Shown here: positions 16,634-25,685 of the stretch, one piece after another
Position numbering within the stretch: the first letter of the stretch is position 1
How the letters are laid out: the number at the start of each line of letters is the position of its first letter
Assembly (NCBI RefSeq): GCF_021531715.1
Contig: NZ_JAFBIT010000001.1
Span: forward strand, 1,054,001-1,118,000
DNA from: Anaeromassilibacillus senegalensis
Lineage (GTDB): Bacteria; Bacillota; Clostridia; Oscillospirales; Acutalibacteraceae
Length of the DNA: 64,000 nt
Direction of reading: 5' to 3'
The notes under the pieces: model-generated
Database searches by the model: none
Told to the model about the DNA's origin: nothing
What the model saw: the letters and a program-made list of their open reading frames with translations, nothing else
Made by a program: the position numbers and the translations under genes

Positions 16634-17968
16634 TTACGCGATGACAAACGTATGGATGCTGTGCGGCTCAATTTCCGCCGAGAACGACTTGTCCCCATAG
16701 CTGAACGTAAACTCACGCGCGTTGTTCATATTGCTGCCGACGAGCACAACAAGGCTCTTGTCCGGATTCTCGAACACAAGCGAATTCGATGTCCAGTGGC
16801 CTTTCGTCTCGATGCGCTTTGCACCGGGCTGCACATACTGCGAGAAGTGCTTCATGACGTAGAACTCCGGATTGTAGCGGTACGTGCCGTTCGCCTTGTC
16901 GACCGTAACGAGCGAATTCTGCTTCCAGCCCCATGTTGAAACGCTGTCGTTCGAGAGCGCGATGTTCCAGTAGGTGTAACGCTCTGCGCCGTGTACGAAA
17001 TACTGCCACATCAGGCCGTAGATGTATTCCATCTGCTGCCAGTCGTTCAGGCTGTCTCCGCATTCGCTCTCCGTCTGCATGATGCGCATTTCAGGATAGC
17101 TCATCGTGATGTGATCCAGAATATGCTTGCCGCCCCACTGCAGACCGACACCAGTAAGATACTTGCGCGCTTCCTTATCGGAGAGCACTGTATTCGCCCA
17201 CTGGTCGTAGAACTCCGAGAACAGCGTCTGCGGGCCCATGAGGATATCCATAAACGGGCCGTTGATCGTGCCAAGCCAGATTTCCGTATCGAGGCCGCTC
17301 TTTTCAAATTCCGGGCCGAGATAACCCTTGATGAAATCGCGCATATCTTCGCCGGTCCACTTGCAGGACGGGAATTTCTGATCCGCCATCGGCTCGTTCT
17401 GCACATGAACCTGCTTGACCTTGACGCCCTCTTTTGCATACGCCTCGACAAACTTGACGAAATACTTCGCATACGCGATGAGCACTTTTTCTTCCATGCG
17501 GATGGTGCCGAAGTTATAAGCCGGTTTTGTCTTCATCCAGATTGGCGGGCTCCAAGGCGAACCGAACACGAAGAAATCCTTCTGGCGCTGTGTCGCCTCT
17601 TTGATGAACGGGATCGTGTACGTCTTGTCGCGCTCGATATTGAAGTGCTCAAGCTCGTAGTCGTCCTTCACGTCATCGCAGGAATACCACTCGAGGCTGA
17701 AATCATTGGCGCCGATCGGCACGCGGCCGTAATTGAAATTGCAGTTTTCGGGGTTGAAAAGCTCATCCATGATTGCCTTGCGGTCATCCTCGGAAAGCGC
17801 CTGCAGCGCGTCCCAGCCGAGCTCGTTAAAGCAGCCGCCGAAGCCCTTGACCGTCTGCGCATAAACGCCGGTCGGCTCGAGCGTATCCTCATACTTTGTT
17901 TCCGTGCAGACTGTTCCGGTCTGCCAGCAGTCGTTTTCCAGACTCTTAATGTGTAAGATATTTGCCAT
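16634..17968 (-). CDS. GH30-family glycoside hydrolase (second paralogue)
   Basis: The 444-residue enzyme shares the GH30 plan with its downstream neighbour: GFGGCFNELGWDAL, FGSPWSPPIWMKTK, acid/base Glu in VHVQNEP (E192), nucleophile Glu in MQTESECGD (E300) and a C-terminal sandwich ending HSIHTFVIA. The two proteins differ widely outside these motifs, so they are old paralogues with separate specificities rather than a recent duplication. It lacks a signal peptide. Only 3 bases separate it from the GH42 stop, so it is co-translated with the galactosidase. Confidence 0.9.
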   Translation of the reverse strand: MANILHIKSLENDCWQTGTVCTETKYEDTLEPTGVYAQTVKGFGGCFNELGWDALQALSEDDRKAIMDELFNPENCNFNYGRVPIGANDFSLEWYSCDDVKDDYELEHFNIERDKTYTIPFIKEATQRQKDFFVFGSPWSPPIWMKTKPAYNFGTIRMEEKVLIAYAKYFVKFVEAYAKEGVKVKQVHVQNEPMADQKFPSCKWTGEDMRDFIKGYLGPEFEKSGLDTEIWLGTINGPFMDILMGPQTLFSEFYDQWANTVLSDKEARKYLTGVGLQWGGKHILDHITMSYPEMRIMQTESECGDSLNDWQQMEYIYGLMWQYFVHGAERYTYWNIALSNDSVSTWGWKQNSLVTVDKANGTYRYNPEFYVMKHFSQYVQPGAKRIETKGHWTSNSLVFENPDKSLVVLVGSNMNNAREFTFSYGDKSFSAEIEPHSIHTFVIA

Positions 17969-17971
17969 AGT

Positions 17972-19984
17972 TCAGCCTTCCTTTCCATTTTCTTCAATGA
18001 TTTTAAAGCCCCACGGCTCAAGCTCCAGCGTATCGCCGGATTTTACCGCTGTGCCGCCGATCAGCTCCGTACCGTCCGCGTGGTAATATGTCTGTTTGAC
18101 GTCCTCGCGGGAATAGTTGAAATAGAACCGGACATTCTTTCCCGCGTCGTTCATGCCGCTCTTGATGATAACCGGGAACTGCGCCTGCTGCTCGATGCCC
18201 CATACGCCCGCACGTTTGAGAACGCGCGTGAGCACAGCCTTGAGGCACTCCGGCGTTGTCATCGTCGCGAGGTACGTCGCATGGCCCTCGCTGAACGCAT
18301 TCTCCGTGATCGCCGCATATTTGCCCCAGAATTTGTGGTCGTACTGCGCGAGCACCGATGCCGTCACCGGGCGGACAAGCTCCATCCAGACGCGTGCCGG
18401 CCCTGCGCCCTGCGGCAGTCCGAGCGAGTCGCCCGTGAGCGCCACGTCCTCCGGTACCGTGAATTCATCGTACGCGATGCCGCAGCATTCAGAAAGCACC
18501 GCAGGCTGCGTCTCGGGATAAACCTTGAGGTTCTCATCCGAGAAACCGGTCTTGAACGTCGTGACGAGCTCGCCGCCCGCCGCGACGAACGCCTTGATGC
18601 GCTCGAGCAGTGCGCGCGGCGCCGTATACAGCGCCGGGACAACCAGCACATCGTAATCGCCGAAATTCTCATCCTCGGGGAACAGCATGTCACACTCGAC
18701 GTTCATCTCATAGAGTGCGTCGTACAGCCAGCGAACAACATCGTTGTATCCGGTCTTTTCCGGCAGACGGAAAAGATTCAGAGACGTGAGCGCTTCGTTG
18801 CTGACAAGCATCGCGACGCGGTTCTTCTTTTTGAGGTTGACAAGCTTTTCGCTGAGCCGCGCGAAATCCGCGCCGATCGTGCAGGCCTCCCGGTACGGCG
18901 CGTTCGGCTGCATGTCGTGGCTCAAAAGCCCCTTCCAATATGTTTCAAACGAGTTGTGGATCGAATGCCAGTGCCAGTACATGACGGAATTCGCGCCGTT
19001 TGCGATGTGGCTGAACGCATGCAGGCGAAGCTGTCCGTCATACGGCGTCCAGTTCACGTGACCCTGCGCCTCAGTCTCGATCACGAGGTAGTTATCCTGC
19101 TTGAGATTGCGGCAGAGCGCACCGCAGATGGAGATTTCCTTTCCGGTCAGCTTATCCTGCGTCGGATGGTAGATATCGCAGCCTGCGATTGTCAGGCACT
19201 TCGCCGCTGTCTTGTGGTTGACATCTGGCTGCACACCGAAGGAATAGCCGCGCCATTCGTAGTCAAAATTCTGCGTAATGAACTGATCCTCCCGCGCATA
19301 TTCACGCACAATGGATGCCTGCCACGCAAGGTATTCATCGACGAGCGTGCGCTGGAACTTCGCGAATTCCGCCGCAAAGCTCCAATTGATCGTACCGGTG
19401 ACGTCGGGCACATTTTCCCAGCTGTCGACGCGATTGCTCCAATAATTGAAGCCGTACGCCGCGTTCATCGCTTCCACGGTACCGAACTTTTCCCGCAGAT
19501 ATGTGACAAAGCGCTTCTGCACATTTGGGCCGCATGTATTGTAGTGCTTTGTCTCGTTGTCAAGCTGGAAACCGATGACATTCGGGTACCGCTGCACACA
19601 CTCCATCAGCTTGCGGATCACGCGCTCGGCATGGAAACGGTAAGCGGGCGACGTGATATCCATATTCTGCCGCGCGCCGTATTTGCCCTGTCCGCGCGGT
19701 GTGACCGCAAGAATTTCCGGATGTTCCGCCGCAAGCCAAGGCGGCACGGCGTATGTCGGCGTACCGACGATGACGGAAATACCCGCCTTCTGCGCCGCCT
19801 GAAGCGCACGCTCCACATGGGTGAAATCAAACACGCCGTTTTCCGGCTCCTCGGTCGCCCAAGTGGATTCCGCGATGCGGATCACATTGATGTTCGCCGC
19901 CTTCATCATTTCCATGTCCTTTTCAAGACGCTCATAGGGCATGTATTCGTCATAATAGGCGACGCCGTATAAAAGTTTATCCAT
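17972..19984 (-). CDS. GH42 beta-galactosidase
   Basis: The 670-residue protein has the three GH42 parts: a catalytic barrel beginning LLYGVAYYDEYMP, with acid/base Glu in GFQLDNETKHYN (E144) and nucleophile in the VIETEAQGHVNW strand (E305); a glutaminase-like trimerisation domain (residues about 400-590, VLVVPALYTAP); and a short beta domain. It cleaves beta-galactosides intracellularly. Some members prefer beta-1,3/1,6-galactobiose or arabinosides. ATG at 19984 follows AAAGGTTGG; the upstream open extension includes the terminator region and is not used. Same operon as the binding protein and permeases. Confidence 0.92.
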   Translation of the reverse strand: MDKLLYGVAYYDEYMPYERLEKDMEMMKAANINVIRIAESTWATEEPENGVFDFTHVERALQAAQKAGISVIVGTPTYAVPPWLAAEHPEILAVTPRGQGKYGARQNMDITSPAYRFHAERVIRKLMECVQRYPNVIGFQLDNETKHYNTCGPNVQKRFVTYLREKFGTVEAMNAAYGFNYWSNRVDSWENVPDVTGTINWSFAAEFAKFQRTLVDEYLAWQASIVREYAREDQFITQNFDYEWRGYSFGVQPDVNHKTAAKCLTIAGCDIYHPTQDKLTGKEISICGALCRNLKQDNYLVIETEAQGHVNWTPYDGQLRLHAFSHIANGANSVMYWHWHSIHNSFETYWKGLLSHDMQPNAPYREACTIGADFARLSEKLVNLKKKNRVAMLVSNEALTSLNLFRLPEKTGYNDVVRWLYDALYEMNVECDMLFPEDENFGDYDVLVVPALYTAPRALLERIKAFVAAGGELVTTFKTGFSDENLKVYPETQPAVLSECCGIAYDEFTVPEDVALTGDSLGLPQGAGPARVWMELVRPVTASVLAQYDHKFWGKYAAITENAFSEGHATYLATMTTPECLKAVLTRVLKRAGVWGIEQQAQFPVIIKSGMNDAGKNVRFYFNYSREDVKQTYYHADGTELIGGTAVKSGDTLELEPWGFKIIEENGKEG

Positions 19985-20053
19985 TTTATCCAACCTTTCT
20001 GTTCTGTGCGGCAAGCCACGAATTTCAAAAGCTGTCTGTACAACTTTCAGCAC

Positions 20054-20088
20054 AAAAATGGCGGCGGGGATTTTGTTCCCCACCGCCA
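20054..20088 (-). terminator. Intra-operon terminator downstream of binding-protein gene
   Basis: Leftward GGTGGCGGTGGGG pairs with CCCCGCCGCCAT around a short loop, followed by TTTTTG. It lies between the solute-binding protein and GH42 and probably lowers expression of the enzymes relative to the binding protein. Confidence 0.8.
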
Positions 20089-20146
20089 CCTTCGTGTTAC
20101 ATTATACACCTGCACCTCAAACGATGCAAGCAAAACTCATGTCAAA

Positions 20147-21682
20147 TCAGCCCTGCGGATGAGAAGCGCAGAAATCGTCGAGCTGCTTCTGGAGTGTCTC
20201 GATAACCTTATCCGCGCCTGCAGCCTGCATCTGTGCCTTGTACTCTGCGAGACCGGCTTCGATATCCTCAACGAAACCGCACTCGAGCGGCCACCAGTAC
20301 TGCTGAATGACGTTTGTGCAAGCAGCATACTCGGTCTCGATGGACGTGGTATCCGGCAGCCATGCAGAGAGATACTGGCTCTGATGGTTACCTGTCTTCT
20401 CGATGTAGGCATCCCAATCCGCCTTCATGGTTGTGATGTCTTCCGGAGCGCCGTAGGACGGCAGGTTCAGACCGGAGGTTCTACCAGCCCACATGCCGGT
20501 TCCGCCGTAATTGTCGGTGTTGATCATCTTGACCTGACCGTCGATGACCTCATAGGAAGTGCCCTCGATGCCGTACTGGAATGCACGGTAAGCGGTCTCA
20601 TCGGTCGTGATGAGGTCATACAGAGCAAGCGCTCTTTCCGGGTTCTTAGAGGTTGTGGAAACAACGCAAGCGTCCTGTGTGAACGGCAGGTTGGAAACGT
20701 CCTCTACGAAGTTCGTGTACTTCCAGCCCCATTCCGGCTTGTCAATGTAACGACCCTGATAGGTGTCAACATTGTGAATGCCTGTTGCTGCGATACCGTT
20801 CTGGCACTTCGTGCTGTCTGTATCAGACAGAGCAGACTTGGACCAGAAGCCCTTCTCGCACCAACGGGATGTCATTTCGAGATACTCCATTGTATACTCG
20901 TTGTCGTAGTTCGGAACGAGTGTGAACGTATCGGCATACGGATCAACGCTCAGCCAAGCTGTGCCGCGGATGTTGTAGCGACCCTTATAGCCGTAGAACA
21001 TATCATCCGCTTCAAGACCGGAGGAATAGAGCTGATACGGCTGTGTGATGGAGGTGTTCTCCTGAACCCACTCCATGTATGCTTCGTACTCTTCAAAGTT
21101 TGTGACTTCGCCTTCGTACGTCACTGCGCCGTCCTCAAAGACGGTTCTGTAGTACGGACCGTAAGCGGAGTATGTGGCGAGCAGCGTCGGGATGCAGATG
21201 AGGTGACCGTCGAAAGTCGCCTGCGTCTTTGCAGCCTCAGATGTCATTGCCCAGTTGTTCGGCGCGTAGGTCGGCCACAGCTCGTCGAGCTCCATGAACG
21301 CACCCTTTGCAGCATAGTTCGTGAAGCCGAGCCATGTTGCGGTGTACGCCAGGTCAAAAACCTCGCCGGAGGACCAGAGCAACGGATACTTGTTTGCATA
21401 GTCAGACCATGCAATCCAGTTTTCCTTCAGTGTGCAGTTGAGCTTCTCCTTGAAGATCTCGTTCATGTACGCATCAACATCATCCTGCTTTGCCGGACGG
21501 TCGCTGATGAAATACATGACAATCTCGACTTCCTTAGACGTGTCCAGCTTGCCATCGCCGCCGGTGCTGCCGCCGGTAGATGATGTGCTGCTGCCGCTGC
21601 CGCCGCCTGCGCAACCGGCAAACGCCGTGATGACGAGCGCCAGAGCGAGAACCAAAGCGAGAAGCTTTTTGGTGTTCTTCAT
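20147..21682 (-). CDS. ABC transporter sugar-binding lipoprotein
   Basis: The 511-residue extracellular binding protein has a lipoprotein signal peptide (MKNTKKLLALVLALALV, then AFAGC with Cys at about 25) and a Gly/Ser linker. The mature domain has the LplA-type class (TTDETAYRAFQYGIEGTSYEVIDG, WAGRTSGLNLPSYGAPEDI). It captures oligosaccharide outside the membrane for the two permeases encoded upstream. GGAGG lies 7 bases before the ATG. The clustered GH42/GH30 enzymes indicate a beta-linked oligosaccharide, but the ligand is not determined. Confidence 0.9.
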   Translation of the reverse strand: MKNTKKLLALVLALALVITAFAGCAGGGSGSSTSSTGGSTGGDGKLDTSKEVEIVMYFISDRPAKQDDVDAYMNEIFKEKLNCTLKENWIAWSDYANKYPLLWSSGEVFDLAYTATWLGFTNYAAKGAFMELDELWPTYAPNNWAMTSEAAKTQATFDGHLICIPTLLATYSAYGPYYRTVFEDGAVTYEGEVTNFEEYEAYMEWVQENTSITQPYQLYSSGLEADDMFYGYKGRYNIRGTAWLSVDPYADTFTLVPNYDNEYTMEYLEMTSRWCEKGFWSKSALSDTDSTKCQNGIAATGIHNVDTYQGRYIDKPEWGWKYTNFVEDVSNLPFTQDACVVSTTSKNPERALALYDLITTDETAYRAFQYGIEGTSYEVIDGQVKMINTDNYGGTGMWAGRTSGLNLPSYGAPEDITTMKADWDAYIEKTGNHQSQYLSAWLPDTTSIETEYAACTNVIQQYWWPLECGFVEDIEAGLAEYKAQMQAAGADKVIETLQKQLDDFCASHPQG

Positions 21683-21730
21683 AATACTACCTCCAAAAAA
21701 TTATTGTACAAATCGGTCTTGATTTTCCGG

Positions 21731-22645
21731 TTAACCCTTAACCGAACCGATTGTAACGCCTTTGACAAAGTACTTCTGCACGAACGGATACAGAAGGATG
21801 ATCGGACCTGTCGCGATAACAGCCATCGCAAGCTTCAGCGTATTGGTCGGCAGATTCTCAACCGGAATACCGAGCTGGCTCGCGACACGTGCCATGGCAG
21901 CCGCCTTCTGGATCATGTTGTACAGCATGTACTGCAGCGGATATTTCCACTCCGTGTTAATGTACAGCATGGCATTGTACCAATCGTTCCAATAACCGAG
22001 CGCCATGAACAGACCGATGGTCGCAAGACCGGAGCCGAGCAGCGGGAGCACGATCTGGAAGAAGATGCGAAGCTCGCCCGCGCCGTCGATCTTCGCCGAC
22101 TCAATCAGAGCCGCCGGAATGCCGTTGACGAAGTTGCGCATAATCAGCATGTAGAAGACCGGTGTAAGGCCCGGCAGGATCAGCGCAAGAAGATTGTCCT
22201 TCAGGTGGTAATACTGGATGTAGAAAATGTAGGTACATACCATACCGCCGTTGAAGAGCGTCGTGAAGTAGAAATAGAACGAAATAACGTTTCTGTACTT
22301 GAAATCCTTACGGCTGATAACGAACGCCGTCATGGTGAGGAAAATCAGGCCCACGCCGGTACCGATCGCCGTGATCAGGATTGTGATGCCGTATGCGTTG
22401 ATGATTTCCTGCGGATTGCGGAAAACAAATTCATACGCTTCCGTCGTAAATTCCTGCGGCAAGAGGCTCAAGCCGTTGAGGCGAACCGCCTGCTCCGAAG
22501 AGAATGAACCGGAGATCAGAATGATGAACGGCAACAAACAAAGCAAAGCGATGAATGTGATGAAGATGTAACCGATGATGTTGAATACAACGGTCGCACC
22601 CGCCATCTTGATTTTATTCGATTTTACCGATGTTGTAGCTGGCAT
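21731..22645 (-). CDS. Carbohydrate ABC transporter permease (LplC/MalG type)
   Basis: The 304-residue inner-membrane permease has six predicted helices and the EAA loop that contacts the ATPase, visible as NFVNGIPAALIESAKIDGAGELRIFFQIVLPLL. It ends YPFVQKYFVKGVTIGSVKG, the standard CUT1 MalG-type C-terminus. It pairs with the LplB-type permease encoded 15 bases upstream and with the lipoprotein downstream. No ATP-binding subunit gene lies in the cluster, so it probably borrows a shared MsmX-type ATPase. Confidence 0.93.
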   Translation of the reverse strand: MPATTSVKSNKIKMAGATVVFNIIGYIFITFIALLCLLPFIILISGSFSSEQAVRLNGLSLLPQEFTTEAYEFVFRNPQEIINAYGITILITAIGTGVGLIFLTMTAFVISRKDFKYRNVISFYFYFTTLFNGGMVCTYIFYIQYYHLKDNLLALILPGLTPVFYMLIMRNFVNGIPAALIESAKIDGAGELRIFFQIVLPLLGSGLATIGLFMALGYWNDWYNAMLYINTEWKYPLQYMLYNMIQKAAAMARVASQLGIPVENLPTNTLKLAMAVIATGPIILLYPFVQKYFVKGVTIGSVKG

Positions 22646-22660
22646 AGTTTTCCCTCCCGA

Positions 22661-23587
22661 TCAGAACAGTGCATAGTCCGCTTCGATCTTCTTAACAATA
22701 TGGTTGACAACCATAATGATGATGAAGCAGAGTGCCGATTGGTAGAAAGACGCTGCAGCCGTCATGCCCATATTCGGGTTTGTCAGCAGAGCACGGAAGA
22801 CGTATGTATCGATAACATCTGTTGCATTGAACAACTGTCCGTTTGCGCCGATGATCTGATAGAACATCTCGAAATCGCCGCGGAGAATACGGCCAACCTG
22901 AAGCAGGAGCATCGTGATGATCGTCGGCTTAATAGCCGGGAACGTGATGTACCAGATCTTCTGGAAAATGTTCGCGCCGTCGATGTCCGCCGCCTCGTAG
23001 CACTCCGCGTCGATGCTCGTGATCGCCGCGATGTAGATGATGGAGTTGTAGCCAACCCACTTCCACGAGTTGAAGCAGCAGATGATGATGACCCACACCC
23101 ACGATTTTTCCGCGGTATACAGGTTGATCGGCTCGCCGCCCATCGAGCGGATGATGTTGTTCATCAGGCCTGTCTCATAGCTGAACAGATTCAGTACGAA
23201 AATGCCAACGATAACCCAGGAAATGAAGTACGGCAGGAAGATAACCGACTGCACGATTCTCTTGTACAGCTTGCCCATCATCTCCGAAATCACAATGGCG
23301 ACGATGACCGCCAGAAGCTGTGAAGTGACGAGGTTCAAGAGGTTGTACAAGATTGTGTTCTTGGTAATCAGCCAACCGGTACCAGACTGAAACAGATAGG
23401 CAAAGTTGCTGAATCCGTTCCAATCACTTCCGAAAATACCGCGGTCATAGCGGTAATTCTTGAACGCAAGAACCAGACCGGACATCGGCAGGTACGCCAA
23501 AAAGAAAGTCAGGAGTACTGACGGCGCTGCCATCAAGAACAAAGCCTTGTTCTTTTTCAGTTCATAAATGAACCCATGTTTCTTCAT
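22661..23587 (-). CDS. Carbohydrate ABC transporter permease (LplB/MalF type)
   Basis: The 308-residue permease has six hydrophobic segments. The N-terminus, rich in Lys (KKHGFIYELKKNKALFLM), precedes helix 1. The EAA motif is YEAADIDGANIFQKIWYITFPAIKP, and the C-terminus has the family NPNMGMTAAASFYQS stretch. It is the first gene of the transporter operon. AAGGGGG precedes the ATG, and a weak promoter with upstream tandem repeats (23636-23715) lies in front of it. It forms the heterodimeric channel with the LplC partner. Confidence 0.93.
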   Translation of the reverse strand: MKKHGFIYELKKNKALFLMAAPSVLLTFFLAYLPMSGLVLAFKNYRYDRGIFGSDWNGFSNFAYLFQSGTGWLITKNTILYNLLNLVTSQLLAVIVAIVISEMMGKLYKRIVQSVIFLPYFISWVIVGIFVLNLFSYETGLMNNIIRSMGGEPINLYTAEKSWVWVIIICCFNSWKWVGYNSIIYIAAITSIDAECYEAADIDGANIFQKIWYITFPAIKPTIITMLLLQVGRILRGDFEMFYQIIGANGQLFNATDVIDTYVFRALLTNPNMGMTAAASFYQSALCFIIIMVVNHIVKKIEADYALF

Positions 23588-23635
23588 TTACGTTCCCCCT
23601 TATGAAATACATCTAAAATTCCGTGAAACTTCACC

Positions 23636-23664
23636 CTTATATTGTACAATGAATAATTCATGAA
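23636..23664 (-). promoter_or_regulatory. Promoter of the permease-binding protein-GH42-GH30 operon
   Basis: Leftward TTCATG (23659-23664), 17 bases, TATAAG (23636-23641). An alternative -10 TACAAT overlaps at 23641-23646. The poor -35 fits a promoter that needs an activator bound at the adjacent repeats. Confidence 0.6.
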
Positions 23665-23675
23665 CAAAAGAGTAC

Positions 23676-23715
23676 AAATTTACGATTTCAAGGAAAAATT
23701 TACGTTTCTAAGGAA
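23676..23715. promoter_or_regulatory. Tandem 20-bp direct repeat, candidate AraC-type activator site
   Basis: Two contiguous 20-base units (23676-23695 and 23696-23715) of form AAATTTACGaTTTCaAGGAA agree at 17 of 20 positions. Spacing is two helical turns and the pair ends 11 bp upstream of the -35. This is the geometry used by AraC-family response regulators. Confidence 0.65.
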
Positions 23716-23849
23716 TTTGAATCAACTAATCTCTGCTTTTTGTGCGTTTTGCTCGCAGTATCGCGCACTTTCGCATTCTCTCCGCACAGAGCACCTGCAA
23801 GCTGCATAAAAAAGCACTATGCACAGAAAGAAACATGTGCTCTTTGATT

Positions 23850-25685
23850 TTACAGGTTTTCGAGGTGCGTCTCCAGCTCCTCCGGCGTCAGCGCCGGGAT
23901 GCGCACGCTGGCCCTCGTGCCTGACTTCGCATCGCTGCGATACGCAATACCATAGGACTCTCCGAAGGAAAGCTGCAGGCGCGACTGGATATTCTTCACG
24001 CCGTACCCGGAAGCGCGCCTTGTCGTATTTTTCATGAACATTTCCTGTATCTGCCGCTCTGTCATGCCCGGGCCGTCATCCGTCACGGTGAACACGACGT
24101 CTCCTCCTTCTCGCTTCGCAGAGATCCAGATATTGCATTCACCCCGGGAAATATCCTTCGCGATGCCGTGCATGATGGAGTTCTCCACAAGCGGCTGCAG
24201 GATGATATTGATGCAGCCCAGCGCCTGAATCTCCTCCGGCACGTCGATGTGCAGGAAAATGCTGCCGTCAAAATGGTGATTTTCGATCCCCACATACGCG
24301 CGCACATGCTCGAGCTCCTCGCGGATCGTCACAGCCGGCCGGCCCTTGTTCAGGCTGACGCGGTAGAACTTCGCGAGGTTCTGCGCAATTTCGGAAATTT
24401 CCGGCGCATCGTGCTCAAACGCTTCCCAGTTGATGAGATCCAGCGTATTGTACAGGAAGTGCGGGTTGATCTGCGCCTGCAGCGCGCGCAGCTCGGCCGC
24501 CTTCACCGCTTTACCAGAGCGATACTGTTCCCGCATCAGCTTCTGAAGCTCCTCCGTCATTTCGTTGAAGCTCTCAAACAGCTCGGCAATTTCATCGTGA
24601 CCTGCGTCACGGTCATGCTCGACGGCAAGCTCGCCGGAGCGCACCTTCTGGATCCGCGCATTCAAATTCCGCAGGCGGGCCGTGTAGGAATTGGCAAGCA
24701 GATACGCCACCAGCACGATCGCCGCAAGGATCAGCAGCGTCAGCGTGATGACGATTCCCGTCAGATAATCGCCTTGCGCCCTGATGTCCGCTTCCGGAAT
24801 CAGAAGCGTAAGCGCCCAGCGCGCTTTGGGAATCGAGCGCTGCAGCATATAGTACCGCGTGCCGTCAATGGTCGTCTCTCTCCAGGTCCCATCGTCGTCG
24901 TTGAGCGGAAGCTGGCGCTGGCGCTTCATGCTCCAATAGGCATCTTCATCCGTCGTCGCGATCAGCTGCCGGTACTCGTCAACCAGATACGTGACGGAAC
25001 CATCCGTCGCATTGGCATACGTCAAAACCTTCAGAAACTCATCCACCGGAACGCTGACCTGTACAAAGCAGATCTGCCGCGCGGAACCATCCGTCGTACG
25101 AACCGGGCGGAGCATTGTGACGGCCCGCGTCGGCTCGTCAACCCCGGGTTTATACAGGTTGACTGGCGGTGAAAAATAGAATTTATCGCGCCGCACCGTG
25201 TAGATGAAGCGCATATAGTCGGATCGCTCAAACAGCATATTGAGCGGCATAATATGTACACCGTCGTTTGTATATGGGATATCGCCGCGCAGATAAATAC
25301 CGGCCTGACAGACGATGTCCTCATTCTCCGGAGAAATGAACACGTCGCTCAGACGCCTGTATTCACGGTAGCGCTCATCGATCGGCAGCTCCTTTGCGTA
25401 ATTCCGGTCACTCAGGATGCGCTGCAGATCACCGTTGTAATAGATGCTCTCGGAGACATAAGCCATTGTATTGATATAGCTTTCGATCAGATCATAGCTC
25501 TGGCTGTAGCTGGACATTGCCGATGACAGCGCCTGCTCCTCGTGGCGCACGATCAGAAAGCGGTGCACGCCCAGCATGGTCAGAGCCATGACCAGCATGA
25601 CCGGAACAGAAAAGGCGACGATGAGCTTCGTGCGCATGGAAAGGCCGCTGACAAACCGTCTGGCGCGGGATAGAATCGTCTTCAC
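23850..25685 (-). CDS. Sensor histidine kinase, YesM type
   Basis: The 611-residue membrane kinase has TM1 at about 20-40, a large extracellular sensor domain (about 41-310), TM2 at about 308-333, a HAMP segment, and a cytosolic His_kinase domain with phospho-acceptor His409 in LQAQINPHFLYNTLDLINW. The ATPase domain has NSIMHGIAK and VTDDGPGM. GTG at 25685 overlaps the stop of the response regulator gene (GTGA), so the two are translated as a pair. It likely senses the oligosaccharide or its loaded binding protein and phosphorylates the AraC-type regulator encoded just upstream. Confidence 0.93.
   Translation of the reverse strand: MKTILSRARRFVSGLSMRTKLIVAFSVPVMLVMALTMLGVHRFLIVRHEEQALSSAMSSYSQSYDLIESYINTMAYVSESIYYNGDLQRILSDRNYAKELPIDERYREYRRLSDVFISPENEDIVCQAGIYLRGDIPYTNDGVHIMPLNMLFERSDYMRFIYTVRRDKFYFSPPVNLYKPGVDEPTRAVTMLRPVRTTDGSARQICFVQVSVPVDEFLKVLTYANATDGSVTYLVDEYRQLIATTDEDAYWSMKRQRQLPLNDDDGTWRETTIDGTRYYMLQRSIPKARWALTLLIPEADIRAQGDYLTGIVITLTLLILAAIVLVAYLLANSYTARLRNLNARIQKVRSGELAVEHDRDAGHDEIAELFESFNEMTEELQKLMREQYRSGKAVKAAELRALQAQINPHFLYNTLDLINWEAFEHDAPEISEIAQNLAKFYRVSLNKGRPAVTIREELEHVRAYVGIENHHFDGSIFLHIDVPEEIQALGCINIILQPLVENSIMHGIAKDISRGECNIWISAKREGGDVVFTVTDDGPGMTERQIQEMFMKNTTRRASGYGVKNIQSRLQLSFGESYGIAYRSDAKSGTRASVRIPALTPEELETHLENL

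Noticed and set aside
15198-17956. Long plus-strand frames opposite both GH30 genes
   Set aside because: Antisense to well-defined enzymes, with no start signals.
16634-17968. The two GH30 genes as a recent tandem duplication
   Set aside because: They share only catalytic motifs and differ along most of their length, so the duplication is old or they were joined separately.
18080-19972. A 630-codon open frame on the plus strand opposite the GH42 gene
   Set aside because: Composition is Arg/His/Val-rich without any motif, it is the antisense of a clear enzyme, and no ribosome site leads it.
23676-23715. Start of a CRISPR array
   Set aside because: Only two contiguous imperfect units without spacers; promoter context fits a regulator site.
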